Assembly (NCBI GenBank): GCA_000745135.1
Contig: JQNH01000001.1
Span: 1,612,001-1,676,000, forward strand
Origin: Rhizobiales bacterium YIM 77505
GTDB lineage: Bacteria; Pseudomonadota; Alphaproteobacteria; Rhizobiales; Beijerinckiaceae
Direction: 5' to 3'
DNA length: 64,000 nt
Position 1 is the stretch's first letter. Every line of letters begins with the position of its first letter. The translations under genes were made by a program, and so were the position numbers. Shown one piece after another: positions 27,202-37,058 of the stretch. The notes under the pieces are model-generated. The model did no database searches. It saw only the letters and a list, made by a program, of their open reading frames with translations, and was not told the origin of the DNA.

Positions 27202-28035
27202 TTATTCCGGCTTATCAGCGAGGCCGCGCTGCCCGCGGCGGCGGATCTCGACAATCTCGGCGAGGATCGTGAGCGCGATCTCCTCCGGCGTGATAGCGCC
27301 GAGGTCCAACCCCGCCGGCGCGCGCAGCGCGTCGAAACGCTCCGGCGCGACGCCGTCAGCGACGAGCTTGGCGCGCAGGGCAGCCATCTTCCGCCGGCTC
27401 CCGACAAAGGCCACGTAATCGGATTCGACGGAGAGCGCCGCGCGCAACGCGGCCTCGTCGCCGCGCCCCTGTGTCGATACGACGACGAACCGCTTTCCCT
27501 CGCTCTCCACGCCGAGCGCATATCCCTCGATGCGCCGGTCCGCCTCGGCAAACGCGGACTGCTCGGCGGCGGGGGCGCAGATGACGGCTGCGAATCCGAG
27601 CCGCCGTCCGAGATCGGCGAGCGCGACGGCCACGGGGCTCGATCCGCAAATGATCAACTGAGGCTTGGGCAGCACCGGCTCGACGAAAACGTCCATCGTG
27701 CCCTGGCTCGGGCACATGTTTCGGGCGAAGCGCACGCCGTCCTTTTCTTCGCCTGGCTTGACACCCTGCTCCTCGAGAAGCTCCTCGGGCTGCACCGAGA
27801 TGAGCCGAGGCTTGCCGTCGGCGATCGCCTCACGCGCCGCCTTCAGCACCGCCGCGCGCGCGCAGCCCCCGCCGATCCAGCCCTCCGAAATGGTTCCGTC
27901 CGGCCGGATCACGGCTTTGGCTCCCGCCTTCGCCGCGGTTACCGAAACGGTGCGCACCACGGTGGCAAGCACAAACGCTTCGCCCTTCGCCTTCAGGTTC
28001 GAGACGAGATCGAGAATGTCCGCCGCGGGCTTCAT
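27202..28035 (-). CDS. coxF: CoxF, XdhC-family CO dehydrogenase maturation protein
   Basis: 277 residues from ATG 28035, chosen for the GGAGG five bases before it (an ATG at 28047 overlapping the coxE stop is possible). It has the XdhC/CoxF pattern: GWIGGGCARAAVLKAAREA, then a Rossmann-like PKPQLIICGSSPVAVALADL, and VSTQGRGDEAAL. Known members help insert or sulfurate the Mo/Cu cofactor. It follows coxE as in other cox clusters. Confidence 0.92.
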   Translation of the reverse strand: MKPAADILDLVSNLKAKGEAFVLATVVRTVSVTAAKAGAKAVIRPDGTISEGWIGGGCARAAVLKAAREAIADGKPRLISVQPEELLEEQGVKPGEEKDGVRFARNMCPSQGTMDVFVEPVLPKPQLIICGSSPVAVALADLGRRLGFAAVICAPAAEQSAFAEADRRIEGYALGVESEGKRFVVVSTQGRGDEAALRAALSVESDYVAFVGSRRKMAALRAKLVADGVAPERFDALRAPAGLDLGAITPEEIALTILAEIVEIRRRGQRGLADKPE

Positions 28036-28046
28036 GACGGCCTCCA

Positions 28047-29240
28047 TCAGATCCTCGCGAGATAGGGCTCGAGAGCTGCAAGGCTTTCGAGGTTGTGTGC
28101 CGGCGCGAACAGATCGACGTAAGGCAGCGCCTCGCGCATGCCGCGCGCAGAGGGTTCGTAGTCGTGCCAGCCGATCATGGGATTGAGCCAGACGATGCGC
28201 TTGCAGCGCATGCGCAGCCGCCGCATTTCGCACGCGAGGACGCCGGGCGCGCCGGTGTCGAACCCGTCCGACATGATCATCACGCAGGTCCGCGAATGGA
28301 TGACGCGCCGCGCGTGCCATGTATTGAAGTCGGCAAGGCTCTCGCCGATCCTTGTGCCGCCGCCGATGCCCTGTGCCATCAGGCTGAGCCGCTCGACCGC
28401 CCGCGTGACGTTCCGGTCACGCAGCGCGGCCGCGATATGAACAAGCCGGGTGTGGAAGACGAAAGCCTCCGCCTCGCGAAAGGCGTCGATGACGCCGTGC
28501 ATGAAGCGGATGAAGAAGGGTGCGTAGAGCTCCATGGAGCCCGACGCGTCCAGCAGAATGACGAGCCGCAGCGGCTTGGGTTTGCGACGGCGCCAGACGA
28601 GATCGAACGGCTCGCCGCCCTTGGAAATGCTCGAGTGGATGATCCGGCGAAGGTCGAGCCGCCGGCCCTTGGCGCGCGCCCGTTCCCGGCGCGTGAGCCG
28701 CGCGCGCATGGAGCGGGCCAGGCGTTGCGCCAGCGCATTGGCGAGCGCCACTTCCTCCGGATCGACGATCCGGCGGAGGTCCTTCACCTGCGTCGCCTCG
28801 GCCTGCGAGGCGCTCATGCGCCGGCCGCGCCCATCCGCCGGATTGCCTGCTGATTGGCCCTCGTCGCTCTCGACACGGTCGGGCTGCGAGCCCCTCTCCG
28901 GCGAGCCGGATTCGCCGAGACGGCGCACACATTTGCGGTTGTCCTGCGAGGCGCCCGTCATGCGCACCACGCGCTTCACGCCACGGCCGAGGAAATAGCT
29001 GTCGAAAAGCTTGTCGAACCGGTCCCAGTCGGAATGGGTCGAGCAGCAAAGCGCCTTCAAGGACTCGCGCAGACGCCTCGGGCTTGGACCGGCGGCGGAC
29101 GCCACGATCAGGCTCGCATCGTGCGTCTCCGCAAGGCCGACGCGAAAGCCATTGTCGCGCAGCATGTGCATGAACCCGGCGATACGTCTCACCGGGGCGC
29201 TGCGGTCGATGCCCACGATCGAGGCGGATGCGGCGCTCAT
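28047..29240 (-). CDS. coxE: CoxE, VWA-domain protein of CO dehydrogenase maturation
   Basis: 397 residues. A basic central region (RLTRRERARAKGRRLDLRRI) precedes a von Willebrand factor A domain with the MIDAS motif DASGSM (RLVILLDASGSMELYAPF) and the later MIMSDGFDTG. With the AAA ATPase CoxD it forms a MoxR/VWA chaperone pair that in Oligotropha completes the Cu-S-Mo active site. The start overlaps the coxD stop (ATGA). Confidence 0.93.
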   Translation of the reverse strand: MSAASASIVGIDRSAPVRRIAGFMHMLRDNGFRVGLAETHDASLIVASAAGPSPRRLRESLKALCCSTHSDWDRFDKLFDSYFLGRGVKRVVRMTGASQDNRKCVRRLGESGSPERGSQPDRVESDEGQSAGNPADGRGRRMSASQAEATQVKDLRRIVDPEEVALANALAQRLARSMRARLTRRERARAKGRRLDLRRIIHSSISKGGEPFDLVWRRRKPKPLRLVILLDASGSMELYAPFFIRFMHGVIDAFREAEAFVFHTRLVHIAAALRDRNVTRAVERLSLMAQGIGGGTRIGESLADFNTWHARRVIHSRTCVMIMSDGFDTGAPGVLACEMRRLRMRCKRIVWLNPMIGWHDYEPSARGMREALPYVDLFAPAHNLESLAALEPYLARI

Positions 29241-30157
29241 ACCGTGCCTCCCACCTCCATCTGCTGCGATGCGCCCTCATGGCGAAAATCGATCAGACGG
29301 CCGACGACCTCCGCTGTGATCCGCGCGCGGTCCTCCTGCGTCTTCAGAAGACAGATGAGCGTTGCGTGGACCGCTTCCGGATCGTCCCCCAGATGCTTCA
29401 CGTCGAGACCCATGAGGCTCGCAGCCCAGTCGAGCGTTTCGGCCACGCCGGGCACCTTGCGCAGCTCTTCCTTCCGGATCGCGTGGACAACGCGCGCTAT
29501 TTCGTGGGCGAGCGCCTGGTGGATATGCGGCAGCCTCGTCAGAATGATCCGCGCCTCCCGGTCGATGTCCGGGAACTCCACGTAGTGGTACAGGCAACGA
29601 CGGCGTAAGGCGTCCGAGAGCTCGCGCGTGCCGTTCGACGTCAGGACGACACGCGGGATCGTGCTCGCCCTGATCGTTCCGAGCTCGGGAATGGTGACCT
29701 GAAAATCGGAGAGAAGCTCGAGCAGGAACGCCTCGAACTCCTCGTCCGCGCGGTCGACCTCGTCGATGAGAAGGACGGGCGCCCGCTCGCGCCGAATGGC
29801 GGCCAGCAGCGGCCGTTCGAGGAGATAGTCCTCGGAGAAGATATGCGCCTCGATCCGCGCGGCGTCCTCGCGCGACGCCTCGCGCGCCTTGATGGCGAGG
29901 AGCTGGCGCTGATAGTTCCATTCGTAGAGCGCCGCGTTCTGGTCGAGCCCCTCATAGCATTGCAGGCGGATCAGCTCGCAGCCATGGACCTGCGCCAACG
30001 CCTTGGCCACCTCTGTCTTGCCGACGCCCGCCTCGCCCTCGAGCAGCAACGGCCGCTTGAGGTGGTCCATCAACCAGAGCGCGGTTGCGATATCGCGATC
30101 GGCAACGTAGCCGACATCCGCAAGTCTGGCGGCAATGGTGTCGCGATGTGTCATCAT
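29237..30157 (-). CDS. coxD: CoxD, MoxR-type AAA+ ATPase
   Basis: 306 residues from MMTHRDTIAA. Walker A GEAGVGKTEV at residues 41-50, Walker B VLLIDEVDRADEEF, sensor 1 region VVLTSNGTRELSDAL and arginine-finger RRRCLYH. A membrane-associated chaperone that, with CoxE, unfolds or remodels apo-CO dehydrogenase for cofactor assembly in Oligotropha. Fifty bases after coxL. Confidence 0.93.
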   Translation of the reverse strand: MMTHRDTIAARLADVGYVADRDIATALWLMDHLKRPLLLEGEAGVGKTEVAKALAQVHGCELIRLQCYEGLDQNAALYEWNYQRQLLAIKAREASREDAARIEAHIFSEDYLLERPLLAAIRRERAPVLLIDEVDRADEEFEAFLLELLSDFQVTIPELGTIRASTIPRVVLTSNGTRELSDALRRRCLYHYVEFPDIDREARIILTRLPHIHQALAHEIARVVHAIRKEELRKVPGVAETLDWAASLMGLDVKHLGDDPEAVHATLICLLKTQEDRARITAEVVGRLIDFRHEGASQQMEVGGTV

Positions 30158-30207
30158 CGTCGCTGCGCGGCTGGCCCCGCCGTTGAAGCGGCGGGGCAGT
30201 CCGGTTG

Positions 30208-32628
30208 TCACTGGTGCAGCCCGAGCCGCTCGGCCGCCTTCCAGATCCGCCAGGGATCGTGGGGCATCTGAATGTGGGTCGACCCCAGGAACGCGAAGGC
30301 GTCGTTCACGGCGTTGGAGAAGCACGGCACGCCGCCGACATGCGGACTTTCACCCACGCCCTTCGCACCGATCGGATGGTGCGGCGACGGAGTAACCGTG
30401 TAGTCGGTCTCCCAGTACGGTGTTTCGACGGCGGTCGGAAGGAAGAAATCCATGAAGGATGCACCCTTCACGTTGCCGGCTTCGTCGTAGTCGATCTCCT
30501 GCCCCATGGCGACGGCGAAGGCCTCCGTCAGGCCGCCGTGCACCTGTCCCTCGATGATCATCGGGTTGATGCGCGTGCCGCAGTCGTCGAGCGCGTAGAA
30601 CCGCCGCGTCTTCGCCACTCCGGTGTCGACGTCGATATCCATCACGCAGATGTAGGCGCCGAAGGGATAGGTCATGTTTGGCGGGTCGTAGTAGCTCACG
30701 GCCTCGAGCCCCGGCTCCATGCCGGGTGGCGGCGCGTTGTATGCGACCCACGCGATGTCCTTCATCGTCTTGAACTTTTCCGGCAGCCCTTTCACTTGGA
30801 AGCGGTCGACGTCCCATTCGAGATCGTCCTCGTGGACCTCGAGGAGATAGGCCGCGATCATTTGCGCCTTGGCCTTGATCTTGCGCGCGGCCATGGCGAT
30901 CGCGGCGCCGGCGACCGGCGTGGAGCGCGAGCCGTAGGTGCCGAGCCCGTAGGGCGCGGTGTCGGTGTTGCCTTCCTCCACCATGATGTCGTCGGCCGGA
31001 ATGCCGATCTCGGTGGCGATGATCTGCGCGTAGGTCGTCTCGTGTCCCTGTCCTTGCGTCTTCGTCCCCATGCGGGCGATCGCCGAGCCCGTCGGATGGA
31101 CGCGGATCTCGCACGAGTCGAACATGGCGACGCCGAGGATGTCGCAATTCTTCGACGGGCCCGCCCCGACGATCTCGGTGAAGAACGAAACGCCGATGCC
31201 CATGAGCTCGCGCGTCTCGCCGCGCTTGAAGGCCTCGCGCTTGCGCGCCTGTTCCGCCCGTAGCTCCTTGTAGCCGACGGCGTCCAAGGCCTTCTGCATG
31301 GCCATATAGTAGTCGCCGCTGTCGTATTCCCACCCGAGCGCCGATTGGTAGGGAAACTGCTCCCGGCGGATGAAATTCTTCATTCGCAGGTCGACCGAGT
31401 CCATGCCGAGCTTCTGAGCCAGCACCTCGATCGCCCGCTCGATCGCGTAGACGGCTTCTGTGACGCGGAACGAGCAGCGATAGGCGACACCGCCCGGCGC
31501 CTTGTTGGTATACACACCGTCGACGGTCAGATGCGCGACGGGGATGTCGTAGGACCCCGTGCAGATGTTCATGAAGCCCGCCGGCCACTTGGACGGATCG
31601 GCGCAGGCGTCGAAGGCGCCGTGGTCCGCGAGCACATGCACGCGCATCGCGGTGATCCGGCCGTCCTTCGTCGCGGCGAGCTCGGTCGTCATGTGGTAGT
31701 CGCGGGCGAAGGAGGTGGTCGAGAGGTTCTCCATGCGGTCCTCGACCCACTTCACCGGCCGGCCGGTGACGATCGATGCGACGATGGCGCAGACATAGCC
31801 GGGATAGACGCCGACCTTGTTGCCGAAGCCGCCGCCGATATCGGGCGCGATCACGTGAATTTTGCTCTCAGGGATTTTGGAGAGCAGAGAGGCGACGGTC
31901 CGCACGACATGGGGCGCCTGGAAGGTTCCCCACAGCGTCAGCTCACCCTTGACCTTGTCGAAGGAAGCCAGTGCCGCACAGGTCTCCAGGGGGCATGGAT
32001 GGGTGCGGTGGTAATAGAATGTTTCCTTGATAGTAACATCAGCCCTCGCGAACGCCTCGTCCGTCCCTGGCCTATCGCCCACCTGCCACTTGAAGATGTG
32101 GTTGTAATGCTCGCGCCGGCCGTGGGCGCCCTCCGTCTTGTCCTTGATGTCCTCGCGCAGGACAGGCGCGTCCGGGGCCATGGCTTTCCACGGGTCAACG
32201 AGAACCGGAAGCTCCTCGTACTCCACCTCGACGAGCTCGATCGCGTCGGCCGCCGTGTAGCGATCCTCGGCGACGACGAACGCAACCTCCTGGTTCTGGA
32301 AGAGCACCTTGCCGTCGGCGAGCACCATCTGCATGTCGCCCGCGAGTGTCGGCATCCAGGCGAGGTTGAGGCCCTTCAGCTCCTCCGCCGTCAATACGGC
32401 GATGACACCGGGCAGCGCCAACGCCTTCGAGGCGTCGATCCCTTTGATGCGGGCGTGAGCGTGAGACGAGCGCACGAAGTCGCCGTAAAGCATCCCCGGC
32501 AGCTTGATGTCGTCGACATAGTTGCCCTTGCCTTGCGTGAAGCGGATGTCCTCGACGCGCTTGCGCTTGCAGCCCATGCCCTGAAGCTGCGCCTCGCGCT
32601 GTTCCCGAGTGGGGGTCATGTCGTTCAT
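30208..32628 (-). CDS. coxL: form I aerobic CO dehydrogenase large (molybdenum) subunit
   Basis: 806 residues from [10 protein letters not shown]; the ATG overlaps the coxS stop. It carries the form I signature AYRCSFR (residues 382-388) with the copper-ligating Cys385, the Mo-site glutamine in GTFQAPH and the catalytic glutamate in KGVGESPH (about residue 760). These sit three residues earlier than in Oligotropha CoxL, so the active site appears complete. Substrate CO, product CO2, electrons to quinone. This separates it from form II homologues that lack the cysteine motif. Confidence 0.97.
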   Translation of the reverse strand: MNDMTPTREQREAQLQGMGCKRKRVEDIRFTQGKGNYVDDIKLPGMLYGDFVRSSHAHARIKGIDASKALALPGVIAVLTAEELKGLNLAWMPTLAGDMQMVLADGKVLFQNQEVAFVVAEDRYTAADAIELVEVEYEELPVLVDPWKAMAPDAPVLREDIKDKTEGAHGRREHYNHIFKWQVGDRPGTDEAFARADVTIKETFYYHRTHPCPLETCAALASFDKVKGELTLWGTFQAPHVVRTVASLLSKIPESKIHVIAPDIGGGFGNKVGVYPGYVCAIVASIVTGRPVKWVEDRMENLSTTSFARDYHMTTELAATKDGRITAMRVHVLADHGAFDACADPSKWPAGFMNICTGSYDIPVAHLTVDGVYTNKAPGGVAYRCSFRVTEAVYAIERAIEVLAQKLGMDSVDLRMKNFIRREQFPYQSALGWEYDSGDYYMAMQKALDAVGYKELRAEQARKREAFKRGETRELMGIGVSFFTEIVGAGPSKNCDILGVAMFDSCEIRVHPTGSAIARMGTKTQGQGHETTYAQIIATEIGIPADDIMVEEGNTDTAPYGLGTYGSRSTPVAGAAIAMAARKIKAKAQMIAAYLLEVHEDDLEWDVDRFQVKGLPEKFKTMKDIAWVAYNAPPPGMEPGLEAVSYYDPPNMTYPFGAYICVMDIDVDTGVAKTRRFYALDDCGTRINPMIIEGQVHGGLTEAFAVAMGQEIDYDEAGNVKGASFMDFFLPTAVETPYWETDYTVTPSPHHPIGAKGVGESPHVGGVPCFSNAVNDAFAFLGSTHIQMPHDPWRIWKAAERLGLHQ

Positions 32629-33134
32629 TCTGCGGCCTCCTGGACTGTGCGGCCGTTGAGTTTCGCGGCAGCGTACTGAATGGCTTTCACGATGTTCTGG
32701 TAGCCCGTGCAGCGGCAGAGATTGCCGGCGATGCCGGAACGGATCTCCTCCTCGGTGGGGTCCGGATTCTCCTTGAGGAGCACGTGGGCGCGCATGATCA
32801 TGCCCGGCGTGCAGTAGCCACACTGCAGCCCGTGCATCATGCGAAAGCCCTCCTGAAGAGCGTGCAGCGTGCCGTCAGGCGCGGCCATGCCTTCGATCGT
32901 CGTGATCGAGGCGCCGTCCGCCTGCACCGCGAACATGGTGCAGGACTTGACCGACATGCCGTTCATCTCGACCGTGCAGGCCCCGCAATGGGAGGTATCG
33001 CAACCGATATGGGCTCCGGTCAGGTTCAATTCCTCGCGGATGAAGTGGATCAGGAGCATCCGCGGATCGACAAAGCGCTGGTATTTCTTGCCGTTCACCG
33101 TGACGGTGACAGGCACCTGCTCGATGGTGCTCAT
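32625..33134 (-). CDS. coxS: CO dehydrogenase small (2x[2Fe-2S]) subunit
   Basis: 169 residues from [10 protein letters not shown], with GGAGAG upstream. The plant-ferredoxin-like cluster uses Cys45, 50, 53 and 65 ([11 protein letters not shown]...SC) and the second uses Cys105, 108, 140 and 142 (LQCGYCTPG and NLCRCTG). It moves electrons from the molybdenum site to FAD. Confidence 0.97.
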   Translation of the reverse strand: MSTIEQVPVTVTVNGKKYQRFVDPRMLLIHFIREELNLTGAHIGCDTSHCGACTVEMNGMSVKSCTMFAVQADGASITTIEGMAAPDGTLHALQEGFRMMHGLQCGYCTPGMIMRAHVLLKENPDPTEEEIRSGIAGNLCRCTGYQNIVKAIQYAAAKLNGRTVQEAAE

Positions 33135-33151
33135 TGAATGCTCTCCGAAAA

Positions 33152-34018
33152 TCAGGCTGCGGCGCGACGGGCGGCGCGTTGCAGGGCGCGCGACAGCATC
33201 ACGCCCGCCATCTTGGTGCGATAATCGGCTGGTCCGCGCCCATCGGAAGCCGGCGCGGTGATCGCCTCTGCAGCGGAGACTGCCTTGGCGATGCTGGCGG
33301 GGTCGAGGGCTGTGCCGATGAGGATTTCGGCTGCCTCCTCCGCAAGAAGCGGCGTTTCGGAGACGTTGGTGAGGCCGATCGCGCATGTCGCGACCTTGCC
33401 ACCGGAGAAGGACAGCACCACCGCCGCCGCGGCGGTCGCATAGTCGCCGATCTTGCGTTTCAGCTTTTCGTAGGCGTAGCCATGGCCGGCGGGAGGGACA
33501 GGGATCTCGACCGATGTGACGATCTCGCCCTCCTGCAGCGCCGTGAAATAAGCGCCCTCATAGAAGTCGCGCGCCTTGATGGTGCGGTTGCCCGACGGGC
33601 CGGCAACGTGATACGCGGCATCGAGGCACATCATCAGCGCCGGCATGTCGTTGCCGGGATCGCCGTTGGCGACGTTGCCACCGAGCGTGCCCACATATCG
33701 GATCTGCGGATCGGCGATAAGGAGTGATGTCTCGCGAATGATCGGCAGCTTCGCGGCGAGGAGATCCGAGTGGATCAGCTCGTTCTGCGTCGTCATCGCG
33801 CCGATGATGATCGAGGCGCCCCGGTCCCTGATTCCCTTCAGGTCGGCGATGCCGCCGAGATCGATCAGGTGCTCCGGGGCGGCCATGCGCAATTTCATCA
33901 TCGGGATCAGGCTGTGACCACCGGCGAGCGGACGCGCCTCGTCACCGAGGTCGGCAAGGAGGCGTACAGCCTGTTCGATGGATGACGGCCGATGATAGGC
34001 AAACTGACCTGGAATCAT
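33152..34018 (-). CDS. coxM: CO dehydrogenase medium (FAD) subunit
   Basis: 288 residues from [10 protein letters not shown]; this ATG is chosen because GGGAGG lies eight bases before it, while a GTG nine bases upstream directly abuts that site. FAD-binding motifs [10 protein letters not shown] and [14 protein letters not shown]. First structural gene of coxMSL, in the order typical of form I clusters. Confidence 0.97.
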   Translation of the reverse strand: MIPGQFAYHRPSSIEQAVRLLADLGDEARPLAGGHSLIPMMKLRMAAPEHLIDLGGIADLKGIRDRGASIIIGAMTTQNELIHSDLLAAKLPIIRETSLLIADPQIRYVGTLGGNVANGDPGNDMPALMMCLDAAYHVAGPSGNRTIKARDFYEGAYFTALQEGEIVTSVEIPVPPAGHGYAYEKLKRKIGDYATAAAAVVLSFSGGKVATCAIGLTNVSETPLLAEEAAEILIGTALDPASIAKAVSAAEAITAPASDGRGPADYRTKMAGVMLSRALQRAARRAAA

Positions 34019-34027
34019 GAGCGGCAC

Positions 34028-34586
34028 CTCCCGAGGCGCTTTGAATGATTATTGTAGGGTTAAGGACCGGCCTGAAACGCCGTATTCACAGGTGCTTGAA
34101 GATGCTTGCGACCACACCAGGAATTGCACGAACCAGCTCAGTTTTGCACGAACCGCCGCTCGCTCAGCATGGAAAACGACAGCTTTGCTGTCCTATTCGC
34201 AGGGACTGTCGGCGTGCTGACAGGGACCGGGCACTTGCGCTGCCCGCCGGACCGGCCCGTGCGAGAATCAGCAACTCGGCAGGTCGCATTTTGGAATGAT
34301 CCGATTGGCCGCGCGCGGTCCACAGTGGCCAGACGGACGAGCACTGCCGCTTGATCGGTCGAACCCTGGGATTCCGCCCCCTGCCGAAGCCTTTGGGAAC
34401 GACGATGACCGCGCGACGACCAACGCGCGGAGCGGACCCATTCTCCGCATTTTCCCCGAACTTGGCTTGCGCCCGGCGCGGCCTTGCTAGCCCCTGAACG
34501 CCTGCTGCACCGTGGACAGCGTGAACGAAGCGGGCTTTTGCACGAAATGCCGCCTATTCCGCACGAAAGGCGTCTTTGGGGCCGAT
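34028..34586. promoter_or_regulatory. upstream region of coxMSL with paired direct repeats
   Basis: No gene is seen in these 559 bases. Two exact copies of TTGCACGAACC start at 34124 and 34144 (20 bases apart), about 110-125 bases upstream of coxM. A second pair, TTGCACGAAATGCC at 34538 and CCGCACGAAAGGC at 34559 (21 bases apart), lies just after the coxC stop. Tandem sites one to two helical turns apart are what LytTR-domain regulators bind, and such a regulator is encoded next door. No clear promoter hexamers were identified. Confidence 0.6.
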
Positions 34587-35783
34587 TTAGACGCTCGAAC
34601 TGCCAATGCGCGAACCGAGCTGAGCCTTCAGTGCTCCGCTCCGAGCCAGACTTACGGGAACGGTGCGGCGGACGTCGCCGGCCAGTTCTAGGACGGTGCT
34701 GTCACCGACTTTCTTGAGCGACGTGATGTGATCGAGATTGACGAGGTGGCTGCGGTGCACCCGCACGAACTTGCTGGGGTCCAGTCGGTCCGCAACGTCG
34801 CTGATGGGAAGAGGGCAAAACAGATCATTGGCCCCATCGAAGAGGAATGTGTAGTGCCCGTTCGCCTGCACGCCAGCAACCTTGTCGACGTGAATGAAAT
34901 CCGTGGCGCCTGCCCGCTCGACCGGCAGCCGGTCGGCATAGCGCCGCGATGGCTGCCCCGCCCCACCGAGGGGCCCGCGCCCGGGAGTCTTCTGTGCTTC
35001 ACGCGTCGGAGCAATGCTTGCCGGTGCAGCGACTTCCGGTTGCAGCACAGCCAATTCATTCGGCTCAACGCCGGCGTCCGGCCGGTCCGGAAGAAGCGTG
35101 AGCAGGAAGATGCCGGAGACGAAGAACGCGATTATGGCGACGACGATCGCCAGCAGGTCCGCGGAGAGGGCCGGCGAAAGCGCGGCTACGCTGCCGGCGC
35201 GCGGCCGCACAGTCAAGCCCGCCATGGCGGTGTAGTGCATGCCTGAAATCGCGAGCCCGAGGGCAATGGCCGCCACGGTCGGCGACGGCTTCGGTCCCTT
35301 GCCGAAACAGCGCCAGAGCGCCAGCGCCGAGGCACCGATGGCTACCGCCGCGCTCAGGATCACATACAGCCAGTCATGGTCAAGGTGCAGGCTCGCGTGC
35401 AGCGCCATCATCCCGATGTAGTGCATCGAGACAATCCCGAGCCCCATGAAGACGGCGGCGGCGCCGATACTCCATGGTTTGGGAACATGGACGCTCGCCG
35501 CCAGCAGCGCGAGGGCGACGACAATCACGCACACCAGAAACGACAGGAGCGTCGGCAAAACCAAATAGTCAACCGGCCCTGGCAGCTTGGCGGCAAGCAT
35601 GCCGACGAAATGCATCGCCCAGATGCCGACGCCAAGGGTCAGGGCGGCGCCGGCTAGAAGCGGTCGGCGGCGGACGCCGCGCACGGCGTCGAGCTTAAGC
35701 GCGAGATTGAGCCCGACATAGGCCCCCTGAATCGCAACGAAGAGTGACAGCGCTACAAGCCATGGCTCATGTGCAACGCCCAC
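34587..35783 (-). CDS. coxC: CoxC-like MHYT membrane sensor with LytTR DNA-binding domain
   Basis: 398 residues from GTG 35783, with a strong GGAGGAG site. The N-terminal half has seven or so membrane helices and three MHYT-type motifs (MHFVGML, MHYIGMM, MHYTAMA), proposed to bind copper and sense a diatomic gas. After a proline-rich linker the C-terminus is a LytTR domain (IHVDKVAGVQANGHYTFLFD, then KFVRVHRSHLVNLDHI). This is the architecture of CoxC and CoxH in Oligotropha; which of the two it matches cannot be settled by eye. It probably controls coxM transcription. Confidence 0.88.
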   Translation of the reverse strand: MGVAHEPWLVALSLFVAIQGAYVGLNLALKLDAVRGVRRRPLLAGAALTLGVGIWAMHFVGMLAAKLPGPVDYLVLPTLLSFLVCVIVVALALLAASVHVPKPWSIGAAAVFMGLGIVSMHYIGMMALHASLHLDHDWLYVILSAAVAIGASALALWRCFGKGPKPSPTVAAIALGLAISGMHYTAMAGLTVRPRAGSVAALSPALSADLLAIVVAIIAFFVSGIFLLTLLPDRPDAGVEPNELAVLQPEVAAPASIAPTREAQKTPGRGPLGGAGQPSRRYADRLPVERAGATDFIHVDKVAGVQANGHYTFLFDGANDLFCPLPISDVADRLDPSKFVRVHRSHLVNLDHITSLKKVGDSTVLELAGDVRRTVPVSLARSGALKAQLGSRIGSSSV

Positions 35784-35982
35784 TTAGCGCTCCTCCCATT
35801 CTCCCTCTCGATCTTTTTTCTTCTGAATAGGGAGCACGTTAACCTCATCTGGAAACGTGCGGCAAGTGGCGGTCGCTCCCGGGCCCGAGGGAAGACGTGA
35901 GACCCGAAAGCCCTCCTTTTCCACGGCCGCCGCACGCCCGCTTTCGGTGCAAGCTCCCTCCTGCGCAACCTCCACGAAGCCC

Positions 35983-36900
35983 TCAAGCGAGCATGATCTT
36001 GGGAAGATAGCGCCTTCCCTCGTTCGCGAAAAACGTGCGAATGGCGCTCGCCGCGGGCATCAGTTGTCGCTGCCGCAGATGGACGATGTACCACTGTCGC
36101 GTGATCGGCAGACCCTTCACGTTCAGGATGACAAGACGGCTCGTACCGACCTCCGCCTCGACCGTATGGCCTGAGATGAAGGCGATGCCAAGCCCGGCGA
36201 TCACGGCCTGCTTGATGGTCTCGTTGCTGCCGATCTGCATGCCGATGCGCGGGGCGATGTCGAGCCTGGCGAAGAAGCGCTCCATGAGACTGCGCGTTCC
36301 GCTGCCCGGTTCGCGCACGAGAAAAGTCTCTGCTTCGAGCAGCTTGGGGTCGATGGCGCTGCGCCGCGCCAGCGGATGATCGGGCGGAGCGACGATGACG
36401 TGCGGATGATCGCCGATGACGGTCGCCGCGACATCGAGCTCTTCGGGCGGGCGGCCCATCACCGCGACGTCGATTTCGTAGTGGCGCAGTCCCGAAATGA
36501 TGTCGGCCCGGTTTCCGACGGTGATGCGGAGATCGATGCCGGGATGCGCCCGCGCGAAGGCGGCGAGTGCGCGCGGGGCAAAATACTTCGCCGTGCTGAC
36601 GACGCCCACGGAGGCGGTGCCCCGCTCCGTTCCGGCGAGGGCGGCGAGCACGGCGCCGCAATCGGCCAGGATCGCCTCGATCCGCTCCACCGCTGCCAGA
36701 AGCTCGCGGCCGGCGTCCGTCGGTGTGGTGCCGGACGAAGAACGCTCGACGAGCGGCAGTCCCACTTGGCTCTGCAGGAGCTGCATCTGCAACGTGACGG
36801 CGGGCGGAGAGACGTTGAGCCGTTGCGCCGCCCCCGTGACCGAGCCTGTTCTCACGACGGCGGCAAAGACGCGAAGCTGCTTGAGGGTAACGTTTCGCAT
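35983..36900 (-). CDS. cbbR: CbbR, LysR-type activator of the Calvin cycle operon
   Basis: 305 residues. N-terminal HTH (TLKQLRVFAAVVRTGSVTGA, then LNVSPPAVTLQMQLLQSQVG) and effector domain with GLRHYEIDVAVMGRPPEELD, typical of CbbR. It is transcribed divergently from cbbF, separated by about 160 bases with a palindromic site, the classical arrangement. It senses Calvin-cycle or redox metabolites in known systems. Confidence 0.95.
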   Translation of the reverse strand: MRNVTLKQLRVFAAVVRTGSVTGAAQRLNVSPPAVTLQMQLLQSQVGLPLVERSSSGTTPTDAGRELLAAVERIEAILADCGAVLAALAGTERGTASVGVVSTAKYFAPRALAAFARAHPGIDLRITVGNRADIISGLRHYEIDVAVMGRPPEELDVAATVIGDHPHVIVAPPDHPLARRSAIDPKLLEAETFLVREPGSGTRSLMERFFARLDIAPRIGMQIGSNETIKQAVIAGLGIAFISGHTVEAEVGTSRLVILNVKGLPITRQWYIVHLRQRQLMPAASAIRTFFANEGRRYLPKIMLA

Positions 36901-36912
36901 GGAACCGCTGCA

Positions 36913-36927
36913 TTCAGAATTTCTGAA
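36913..36927. promoter_or_regulatory. palindromic CbbR operator candidate
   Basis: TTCAGAATTTCTGAA: perfect 7-base arms around one base, only 12 bases upstream of the cbbR start and about 130 bases before cbbF. It contains the T-N11-A pattern of LysR-type sites. A second AT-rich stretch (TGATTTAAATTTAC) follows and may hold the other half of the binding region and the cbbF promoter. Confidence 0.65.
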
Positions 36928-37058
36928 GAGAATCGTAACATGATTTAAATTTACTTACCATCGGGTTTCTCCCTATGATGTTCCCTGAGTGGCATCGCAC
37001 CGCGAATGCCACCGCGATCAGGTCGCCAGTTTGGAAGGCGACGAGCGGGGAGACGTCC

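Noticed and set aside
34355-34385. A possible tRNA T-arm (TCGAACCCTGG)
   Set aside because: No acceptor, anticodon or D arm can be folded around it.
34028-34586. Short plus-strand frames in the cox upstream region
   Set aside because: No ribosome binding site or recognisable protein; the region is better explained as regulatory DNA.
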